Shown here piece by piece: positions 54,994-64,000 of a stretch of DNA of 64,000 nt. How positions within the stretch are numbered: position 1 is the stretch's first letter; each line of letters begins with the position of its first letter. Origin of the DNA: Ligula intestinalis (taxonomy: Eukaryota; Platyhelminthes; Cestoda; Diphyllobothriidea; Diphyllobothriidae). The notes below the pieces were generated by a model that was given only the letters and a program-made list of their open reading frames with translations, did not search any database and was not told where the DNA came from. The translations under genes were made by a program, and so were the position numbers. The stretch is from NCBI GenBank assembly GCA_036362985.1, contig JAYGXS010000003.1:39673835-39737834 (forward strand), given 5' to 3'.

Positions 54994-56659
54994 GGCTAGT
55001 CCAACAAATTGAACCAATCAGGTGCAACCTCACTGCCCACGCGACCAAAGATACCGTTTCGTTCGTGGAAGGGTTGAAGAATGAAAATTTATGTAATAAA
55101 CATATGATCTTACCTGACGTGCAAAGTCTGTGCACAAGAGTGCCACTGGATGATTCCATCGACATGATTTGTGAGCATGCAGCCGAAATATGTCTGGAAT
55201 AAGGCCAACTACGGGAAATAATGCAGATATGCACGAAGAAGGCACAGATCCTGTTCGACGGACGATTGTATCAACAGATCGACGGCGTAACTATGGGCAA
55301 TTCATAAGGACCAGTCCTGGCCGATATTTTCCTGTCGAACCTTGAAAGAAAATTAGCCAACTGCATAGGAAGAACTGTTTTTTATAGACGATGCATGGAT
55401 GCTATTTTTGCCATAGTCGAAAACCCTAAAGAGGGAGTTGCTTCTTTAAGCTATGAACGAGGCACATGCAAAGATCAAATTTACGATCGAGCATGAGAAG
55501 GATGACACTGGCTTTCTTAGACGTACTTATGCATAGGCACGCAGATGGTTTCGGTCAAAAGTCCATCTGTCGGAAAACCAAGTGCAAAGGACAATGCATG
55601 TACTTTCTTAGTTTCGTTCCAATTCAGAGTAGACGAGACTTATTTTTGTGCCTTTTCAATAGAGCCGCTAGAATCTGTTCTTTGGATACGATCGATGAAG
55701 AGATGAGTTTTCTCAAGAAAGTGTCTCTTGGTAACGGCTATCCGGAGAAACTCATTAATAAGTATCGAAACCGCAAACAAGGAAATACTCCTGAAATATC
55801 AGTGCCAAAAAAATCAGTGAGCATTTTCCTCCCTTTCAAGGGTGATAGTGTCTCCAACGTAATAAAACGAAGGCTTCAATGTACGATTGAAAGAACTTAC
55901 CTCGCCGTTAAATTGTTGTTTATAAGCAAAACAACGGCTATTCCAGTTCGACCAACTAAAGACATTCTGACTATGCACGCCACATCAAACTGCGTTTACG
56001 AGTTTACATGTAGTTGCGAGTGCAAATATATCGGGCGCACGCAAAAGCAATTGACATCGCGGTCTGATGAAAATATGCCGAAGTGGTTGCTCAGGGCGGA
56101 ACATAAAGTACCTGAGAGGTCAATCAAGAAGCGCCTACTGACCAAAAGACTGCACTTAAGGTCGTACTTCGGTCGACGACCGGGCGTCTCCTACGTTTTG
56201 CGGAGGCCGCTGCAATACGGAGAATAAAACCAGAAGTCTGCAAGCAGCTGGATCATGTGATCAATCTCGCATTGCCGTGGTTATGATCGATAAACTCATT
56301 ACCACTCACGCCTTCTCGTCCCCGTTAGGGCTGACTGCTACCCTGTCCCCTGTCCCACCCCCCCCCCCCCCCACCATCCCTTTAACCACGGCCCACAGGC
56401 TTTCGTGGGCAATAACTGACATGAACTGCCATGCCTACCTCCTCTATCCCCCCACCATGGGCCCACATCAAAGACTATTTGTTTCTTCTCTCGTTACCTA
56501 TCAAGTTTCAACCTTCTAGGCTTACACTTAATTAGACAGTTAGTCATCTTATAAATAGGCAACGGCCGTTTGCATTTGAATAAGGGGTAACGAAATTTTA
56601 TGACGTCGATAAATTCTGCTTATCTCCTGATCTTTGCCTTTCTCATATATCAAGATGAC

Positions 56660-57520
56660 AACCTAACATGACAGGTGAGTTGGCAAACAGTAGACACGTC
56701 CGGGGTCCCCGTGAGGAGCAGACGAGGAAGGGAGAGCAGGGTCCATAAATATTTTCGTTTGGAAAGAGGTGTTTATCCAGTTTAATATTTAAAAAATCTT
56801 TGCAAGTACCCCTGACTCCAAAAGGCGAGCATTAACCCTCTTAAACAGGATTTCAGAATCGTTTTGCTTTTATGTTCTCCCGAATTTGAAGTGGGAACTA
56901 GGAGAAGATACTGCCGGATGCGGTTTTTTGTTTAGTTTCAAAAATGATATGAATATTTGAATTCCAATCTACCAACTTCATTGTAACATCTATTTAATAT
57001 TCGCCAACTGTTTACAGGCAGATATCGCCTTTCAACTTCAACGTGAAAAATGCTGCGTAGTGTCCTATACAATGGAAAACAAACTATTGTCTCAGCAATC
57101 GAGTCTTCTTCTTCTTCTCTGTGGTAAGGTAGAACACAGTGTGCAGGTCTCAAATAACCTACTTTACATCGTCAAGCAAGGTCTGCAATTAGGTGAAGGT
57201 GATATTGCTATGTTACCCAATAGTACCTCTGGTCACAAAATTTCTGATTTGCGAGTTGGAGGAAAGAACCTTCCAGAGATACGACGAAGTATTCTGGGCT
57301 TGACATACTGCCCACACCTTAGCGATAAACGAAAAAAACGCAGTACGCATATTCTATGACTGACTACCTTCGTTCAACGATGTCAAGTCCGCCGTAGCAT
57401 AAGAGATAGAGCAACAAACCTGGCTCCTTTATGTTTTCGTCCCCCAGAAAACGCTAGCAAACGCGTCTATACAGGAAGGCCACGAACCCAACGCCCATAA
57501 GCCGCTCCGAACTGACCACT
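56660..57520. other. Non-coding stretch, no gene recognised
   Basis: Short frames only (at most 99 codons at 57060-57359), unrecognised. Confidence 0.55.
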
Positions 57521-57654
57521 CCTCTGTCGCAGTAAAAGCTGTTCCAGTCTACTCTGTCTTCCCTGACTTCTGACTTGGGAAACCTTAGTGTTGTCCACGC
57601 AACCACTAGCGGCCAAACTACCAAATAGAAATATATATGAAAGTTCAACCATTG

Positions 57655-57885
57655 ATTGCGATCATGTCCACTGTATTCTCCACAACAGGGTAGTGCAGGA
57701 ACGGTTACCTGCTCATGAGTTAGTTTAAACTGATAGTGGACTTGCGCTACATCTACCGCACTCTCGTCCCTCACTCACCTGTGCTCGCTGTCAAAACGTA
57801 GTCATGAAGACCGGAGATGGTAGCGGGCGTAGGTGACTTGCGCGACCGAAACCGCCCCTATGCGTGCCGCCAGACCTGGCTTGAA
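57655..57885 (+). repeat. RB interspersed repeat
   Basis: Carries gatcatgtccactgtattctccacaacaggg through gcgaccgaaaccgcccctatgcgtgcc, aligning along its length with 29040-29245. Confidence 0.7.
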
Positions 57886-58159
57886 TCCTGGGCGCGTGGA
57901 AGTGTTGTAAAGACCACATCACGTAAATAACCATTTCGGCCTGACTCTCAATCTGCCAGTCAGCCATTCCATACAACACAACGCATACTGGACTGACCGC
58001 GCAGTCCATGTTTTCCGTCAGTTGACAACTTTTAAGCCACGGCTTTTGGTGCACCGCGAGAGCTTCAGGCGCGTCAGGTCGTTTAAAGGGAGGGAAATGC
58101 ACTGGGCAGTCGAGCTCACCCCTACCTTACCCCACCATCAGCATCAGGCTTACATCGCA

Positions 58160-58410
58160 CACATGATAGTTTGACCGTCGAATTCAATGATGTTCATCAT
58201 ATGCACCCCAGCAACGTGATGCAAGGACGGTGATTTGAGCTGAATTAAAGTGAAAGTACACTTTTAATGCATCCACCTCACTCTCTCCCCACTGCACCAC
58301 GTGAGTCCGGTATGAAGACAGAGTCAAGAAGACCGGGTATTGGTGAGGGTATAGGTGGCTGGCACTGTCAAAGTCACCCCTGTGTGTCATTAGGCCTCCC
58401 CCACACGTTT
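58160..58410 (+). repeat. RB interspersed repeat, diverged
   Basis: Carries gaccgtcgaattcaatgatgttcatcatatgcaccccagca, then cctcactctctc...gagtcaagaagaccggg and gtcacccctgtgtgtca. It keeps RB block order with more divergence than the neighbouring copy. Confidence 0.55.
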
Positions 58411-59137
58411 GGCATTTGTTATGGGAGTGCAACCCAAATAACGCCAGCAGTACCTTGATCAGACCCCCGTATTAATCTATTGCATCTGTGGGAGAAGTTT
58501 ACACTTTCAGATCACGCCGGGATCACCAGTTGCCGCAAGTGGTAGTGTCCACAAGAAGAAGGTTCCCAAACTCACAAGTCAGGCACGATAGTGTTGGTAG
58601 CAAGTGCTTCACTGCGTTAAAGAAGCCTTACAATAGCTACTGCCAAGTGATCGCAAGCGCTGCGTACAAAGACCACTTAAGTTAATGAAAGAAATTCGGA
58701 TTTGAGCCTATGCACGCAGGATCAGATGACTGCTTTCCAGTTCTTTGTTTGCCTCAGCCAATCAGGAAAAGTTGCACAGTTGTTGGCGTCAAGTTCACGA
58801 GGTATCGACTAGACTGAGAAACTGGCAAGATGAGAATACAAACAGCTCCCACGATGAGCGTGTGATGGACATGCTTCAAACACTCTTAGCACAGGCCATC
58901 AGCTTCGAATATACTCTGCACCCCCCCCTCCCCCGGGCGACAGTTTTTTTCCTTAAATCTCTCAAATGGCATTCAAACCCCTAGAATTCTGAACAATGCC
59001 TAAGGAGTTTTTCCACTGTCGGCCCTCAAATTTCTGGCAACGCCACTGATCTGAAATGTTCTGCAGATCAAATACATTGAAAAAACTGTACCAATAGGGA
59101 GTTCAAAGGTATTTACCTATATTTCCCTCAATAAAAA

Positions 59138-59158
59138 CCTGACCTGACCTGACCTGAC
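59138..59158 (+). repeat. (CCTGA)n tail, probable LINE 3' end
   Basis: After ccctcaataaaaa come four tandem cctga units. A short pentanucleotide tail after an AATAAA-like signal is typical of some non-LTR retrotransposons ending in this window's orientation. No RT frame is seen upstream, so the element would be heavily truncated. Confidence 0.5.
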
Positions 59159-59159
59159 A

Positions 59160-60315
59160 TCCACGCGTTCTGATAGTTGGCGCAACTGCTCACTTGGCCA
59201 GCGAAAGCACGATGAGTTAGCGCAGCCAATACTAAGTGCAAGCTCCAACACATCTACCACGTGGCCCGTTTAGGAAACATACGCACAGGCCCATTACCTA
59301 CATTTAGTTTAGCCCACTACCGACGGGTTGTTACTGACACGTGGCAGCTGTTTTGAGCATGGGCTCATGCGATCACAAATAAGAGATTGGTAACGTTCCG
59401 ATTTATCGACACATTCAGTGGGAAAAGTCGAGGAACTCAGTACCACTCTAGTCATACCTGCACCTCCAGACTCGGTTGGCCTCGCCTATACTACACTTTC
59501 ACTCCTAGCTATCACATACATGGTATCTGCGGCAGCGTACAGTTTTATTGCAGTCTTGTGCAAATTTCGTCCTCCAAATTGCTGAACCCAAAATGGTCAG
59601 ATAATGGTCATGGTAACTCCTACATCAGTTGTGACACCCATGCCCCGCTATGCATGAGGTCATGTGTAGTCCCAGCGATTGAATTTTATTTTTCTCAATA
59701 ACTTCTTAAGATGCGCATGTTCGCTTGTATTGGCATCGCTTGTATGACCAAACGTGCTCGTCATCTATCTCCATAGTGAATGTTGAAATAGTGAAATAGC
59801 TTCTACGTTAATCAACAGTTAACCTTCTACGCGCAAAGTCGAATAAACACTCACTTTCCTAAAACGCGTTTTCTCCGTAGTATCTCCTCTTGTAGGTAGC
59901 AAGTTTGCACAATTATAAGAAGCATTGTCGTACCTAGCAACTGGAGACAAGTTTAAGCTACCATCTTACCGGAGAAAGGATGCCAACGACTGGCTTCAAA
60001 CTACCAAGTGTTCAGCCTAGTTCCCTGAAAATCATGGGGATTTCCTTTATTACAGTCTATTACTTCCTGGTCCAGTATAAACTTATAGGTTCCAGCTACC
60101 ATAAATTTTGTTTTAATCGAGCGCACGGCATATATCACATAATGAGAGAATTTAAGAGTAGCAAATTAGGCAGTTAGTAGTCGACTGAGAGATGGGATAT
60201 GCCCATGCTAGATGTTTTATTTATTTATTGCCAGTTTACAGGCAATTTTAAAAATTTTGTTAATTGGTAAAGCACTTCTTGGGCGCCTTTCAAAACCTCT
60301 AAACTGATAAATTTT
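59160..60315. other. Non-coding stretch, no gene recognised
   Basis: Frames up to 104 codons (59387-59701), unrecognised; no repeat identified. Confidence 0.5.
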
Positions 60316-60318
60316 CAC

Positions 60319-60535
60319 TGACCGCTAATGAAACTCACTTGTCCCGCTCTGCCTTGGCCCACTTTTTTCGAGCCCCGACAACAGTCGTAGCAGCTATTAC
60401 TATGGGCTGATAGTATTGCCGACAATACAAGGATGATAAGAGTGGCCATTTCTGGATTACTTTTCGTTGTCAGCCAGCCATATCCAGCCACAAGTGGGGC
60501 ACCACCACTCCGTTAGCAGTAGGTGAACGTTCATC
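60319..60535 (-). mobile_element. SINE copy (core and tail), minus strand
   Basis: Carries gctaatgaaactcacttgtcccgctctgccttgg at its distal end and gtcagccagccatatccagccacaagtgg as reversed core. It lacks the tRNA head and lies 25 bases from a plus-strand copy. Confidence 0.75.
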
Positions 60536-60560
60536 GACTAGTGTCCATATCTCCCGACCT

Positions 60561-60745
60561 AGACCGGCAAGACGACGAGCTCGTGGCCCAATGGTTAAGG
60601 CATTTGCCACTGATCAAAATGTCGTGGGTTCGAACTTTAAGTGCTGCGTCATTTGGGGCTGGGTATGACTGACTGACGATGGTTAATAAGTCAGAAATGG
60701 CCATAACAATCTCCCTTGCCTTTGCCGGCATCACTATCTGTTAAA
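60561..60745 (+). mobile_element. tRNA-derived SINE copy
   Basis: Carries agaccggcaagacgacgagctcgtggcccaatggttaagg (A-box region), B box gtgggttcgaact, and core gggtatgactgactgacgatggttaataagtcagaaatggcc, ending after ctttgccggcatcactatctg. The most intact core in the window. Confidence 0.85.
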
Positions 60746-63700
60746 CGTTCAATATGTTCTAAATAGACCGACAGTGACCATTATTTGCTAACTACAAACT
60801 GTTTATTAATATGCTTCGTTTGTATGGTCATGCAGGAAATAAAATCTTACGGATTAAAAATTTGCTAGATCGTATTTTTTCTACACACTCATTCGAGGAA
60901 CCGCAGAAATAGAGCTGCCGACCCACGACCTTGTTTCACGAGAGTCTTTACTGGACCTTTTCTCTTCCTTATCTTAGTGATTAACCCACCAGATAGTCCC
61001 AAGCAGCTGCCTACCGTTTCCGGATGAAAATGCATGTGTTGGCTAAGAGGTTATACCGTCAAGACTTTCTGCTCAAGTTTTTAGCGGTATTGACTACCGA
61101 AATAAGGGAATGTCGAGATATAGTAATCTGATCTGTTTAGCCCGTCTTAAAAATTCCTCTACATCCGTTGACGTAGTACTTTAATAAACAGGACAAACCA
61201 TTGATAAAGGAACAACAGCTTTTCCAGCCGGATATTATAAAACAATGCTTGCAAGTTGCCATAAGTACTTGAAGTGATTCGTTGTCATCGTTAGACGAAT
61301 TTATCATACTTACAAGCAACAGCATCCGGTGATATACGGTAATTTGTACCAGTTATCCTACGAATATTACTGCTCCGGTTGGTCTCCCCCAGTAAACGTG
61401 ATGTAGAAATCCTCAAAAAGGCAAAAATATACAAATATCTTTATTTCCTTATGCGTTTATGCAAGTCCAATGGAGGAAGATGTTTTCAATCCAACTGGTC
61501 GTGCCGTAAAGGAGACGACGACGTAAAGAATGTGAAAATAGTTGGCGGGATGGAGCAAGAGATGTTTCTCCAAAGAAGTCGTGCGCGTCATTTCGAGGGC
61601 ACCCATTTGAAGGAATCAAGGACTGGACTGAAAAAAAATATACGGCAGACCACTGGCGTATTAGGAAGGTGCAAAATGGATTACCAGAGACAGTTGTCCC
61701 AGCATTCGTAAATAAGACTTGCGTTAAAGTCAAGATAATCCCCAGATGTATGCACTAATATGTCGATGGCAAGTCCTAAGAAGAGACTGTTTTAACCTCT
61801 TTTAATCATTTTCCCGACAGAACTTTATACTAATACATCGCTGCTTGATTATGATGGCACTTTTGTGCAAAAGAACTTTGCTTGAAGGTTCGTAAATATT
61901 TCATATTTACGGTGCGTTTACATAGTAATTGTGCATCTGATAAAAATTTCCAGTTTTTCTAAGTATTGTCTGTCTTTTTTGATTGTGGTGTTCAAGTTTA
62001 CATTGTAGAGGCTATAGCACTACAAATATACAAAAACGTCTTGGCAAATACACAATGGAAAACTTTCTAAGGTAAGCTAACTGCTAGTATGTAATTTACT
62101 AGAATATTCTAATGGAAAAATGGTAAAAACCGGTATATGGATGACGATGAAGATTAGAAATGATACGACTCACTTAGATCCTTCACGGTCCTAACCGGCA
62201 GTAGCCAAGCAGTCGACTGGCCAAAGGATGACTCTGTGAAGATCGGGATCCAAGTTCGTTGGGCAGCGCGTGTGAAAATTGAGGAAAATCTCGTTTGCAA
62301 ACTGTTGCTGGATTCTCCTGAGCCCGAGAATGATCACCAGAGAGGTGTCGTTGAAGGGCAAAATAAACAGCGGCAGGTGAGGAGAGAATTGAGCTGTGGA
62401 GTGTTCAGCAAGAAAGTGGCTGGCACGCGTCAAAACCGAAAGTGTGCTTGTGTGTTATCTTTTGCGTTTCAAAAAAATTGGTTATTGAAAAGTTTACACA
62501 ACGCACAATTTGAACCAAGAGCCCACAACATTCAGTGGCTTCAATTTATCTAGTTTCGGCATTAACGCTTTCGTCTCAGACTTGTTATCTTCCCTGTGTT
62601 AAAATATTTCCATATCTCTAGCCCAAAACCCAATTAAAAATTCCTGCAAACTATTAGTTTTCCGGATTTCGGTTTATTTCCTTGCCATAAGAGAAGCAAA
62701 ATGCATGCGGTGTCCCTCGACTTCTGCATACATGTGTCTAAACATCGGAATATTTCCGTAGGTTGCGAAGTCATTAGATTTGAGTTAACGCAAGTTTTGC
62801 CTTAATTAACTTAATTCCAAAAAACTGCCGCTTTAACCTCCTGTTTCAGTATAATGCATTTTATTACTTTGACATCCACAATTTTCAAAGGCTAATAAAG
62901 TTTTACTGAACTGAAATGTAGGTAACGAATGCGAAAGCTTGTCCTTGGGTGTGGTCATAATTTTCCGAAATTGTGAATATAATTATAACTTTTCGCTTAT
63001 TTTGGAAGTGAGCTGTCAGTAACTTGGCTAAGACTAAGCTCGAAAAACCAAAACGTGATGGAGATGAATGCTAAATGCACGAGAAAACAGATTAAAGTCA
63101 GTTTATGTGACCTTGGTTTCTTAATAAACCGGGTCTTCAGGGAATTCTCTCGTCACCTTTTGCATAATACTTGTGGGTGACAGTCTCGTCGAAGTCACTT
63201 TGCCCGTGGATTAATGTACATCGGTTGACAACCCAAATTTATACACGGCTCTTTAGTAGGGATTGATGTCTCAGCCAATCACCTGGGATATATGATTCCT
63301 GGTCACCGCTTCCTCTGCACACCATAAGACCGGATTGGGACTCGATCTATCTCGCGCCGCCCCTGAATTAATTTTATATTGACGAATTTTTTCTACTCTG
63401 GCTATTTTGCGCTGAAAGCTTTCTTCACAACGTTCGCTTTCAATCTTCCCAATATATAGTCTGATACTTGCTTTTCTCTGGACGATGTAGCCGATGAAAG
63501 CTAGACATCCTCGTTGAACGGTTTAGAACTGTTGTCCGCCTCTTCAATCATAGGAAATCACCTGCCCTGGTACCCTTACTGTTTTGGAATCGATCGCAGC
63601 AGACTAAAGAGTCGATGAATGCCTCTGTCGAACCCATATTTGCCTTTACACTAAAGACGTTCTCAAACGAATCTCCCAACCGACCTAAGCTGATTATCAA

Positions 63701-64000
63701 ACGGTTTACTTTTTGCAACATTTGAAGTAGCATGTGTCTTAGAGGCTGCTTTAATATACCAACGTCAGTTCGCTCCTGACAATATATTTCTATCCCACTC
63801 CTTTCGACTCCCAACAACTCTCCCACTCAATCGGACGCCGCGAGATTTAATCGAATAAGATGTTTTTTCCGAAAGAGCTCTGATGTTCAAACAGCAGTGG
63901 TGACCGCACAGGTGGTGGTCAATGAGAGATCTCTTGTAAACCATATCAGAGGTGGGCCAGGGTTTGAAAGAGCGGTAAAAGTCCCGACCGGGGCCGAGCC
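60746..64000. other. Non-coding stretch, no gene recognised
   Basis: Frames are at most 110 codons. A 92-codon minus frame at 63548-63826 has plausible amino-acid composition but no family I can name and no supported splice sites. No tandem repeat or transposon end is seen. Confidence 0.5.

Larger units (their letters stand above)
51150..56227 (+). pseudogene. PLE family-2 RT/GIY-YIG pseudogene (interrupted)
   Basis: Recognisable blocks: LQTEALYFGLKCCVPRTKI (51240), DVVISRPDK and VVVLCKDDY (51500-51565), LYGL.KLHKPGVPLRPILS (51748-51806), then, after the hAT, DVQSLCTRVPLDDSIDMICEHA (55120-55185) and VTMGNS.GPVLADIFLSNLE (55290-55350). The catalytic box reads YRRCMDAIF at 55383: the second aspartate is replaced by alanine. 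The endonuclease start, CVYEFTCSCECKYIGRT (from 55991), is clear. At least four in-frame stops (including TGA inside the LYGLPKLHKP motif) and several frameshifts show it is long dead. It is a lineage distinct from the PLE at 21.4 kb. Confidence 0.85.
51100..56655 (+). mobile_element. Penelope-like element, family 2, split by a hAT insertion
   Basis: The left half runs to 51846 and the right half from 54994. The 3' UTR runs to about 56655 and matches the copy at the window start. Coding similarity resumes in frame across the hAT: LAQWLVQ before, QIEPIRCNLTAHATKD after. The 5' boundary is approximate. It lies about 0.5 kb past the UNC5 poly(A) signal, same strand. Confidence 0.85.
57528..58620. 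mobile_element. Foldback-type repeat with ~90-bp inverted arms
   Basis: The left arm (57528-57620), reverse-complemented, reads gctagtggttgcgtggacaa...gtttcccaagtcagaagtcagg. The right arm (58530-58617) reads gcaagtggtagtgtccacaa...gttcccaaactcacaagtcagg. Between them are two diverged copies of the RB repeat (57655-57885 and 58160-58410). Whether arms and RB belong to one element is inferred; the stand-alone RB copy at 29040 lacks both arms. Confidence 0.5.

Overview
This is a eukaryotic, intron-rich, transposon-dense window, most likely from a flatworm (a cestode or trematode). The assignment is inferred from very long introns, abundant Penelope-like retroelements with GIY-YIG endonucleases, tRNA-derived SINEs, and TTAGGG-like interstitial repeats. 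No bacterial-type operon, rRNA or CRISPR array is visible.

The one host gene I can support is a complete UNC5-family netrin receptor on the + strand, with 14 coding exons between 13232 and 49804. Every junction has a GT donor and AG acceptor and every reading phase agrees. The spliced coding length is 3513 nt, giving 1170 residues. Domain order is signal peptide, Ig1, Ig2, one thrombospondin type-1 repeat, transmembrane helix, long proline/serine-rich cytoplasmic linker, ZU5, UPA and C-terminal death domain. The last exon is followed by about 0.8 kb of probable 3' UTR with an AATAAA at 50615-50620.

The rest is mobile-element debris. Region 1-13.2 kb holds the 3' end of a Penelope-like element (PLE) at the window edge, a 22-bp minisatellite, a foldback element with a SINE inside, and a PLE fragment. 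Intron 1 (11.7 kb) holds a foldback MITE, a 400-N gap, a mariner relic, a nearly full PLE (RT plus GIY-YIG) with a hammerhead-like motif near its 3' end, a 362-bp terminal-inverted-repeat element whose core is telomere-like DNA, and a SINE. Later introns carry further SINE, R2-like and short-motif repeat copies.

Downstream of UNC5 a second, older PLE (about 51.1-56.65 kb) is split by a hAT transposon (51847-54993) with a perfect 8-bp target-site duplication. Beyond it are a 1.1-kb foldback repeat, a repeat tail of (TGACC)n type, a head-to-head SINE pair, and about 3 kb in which I recognise nothing.
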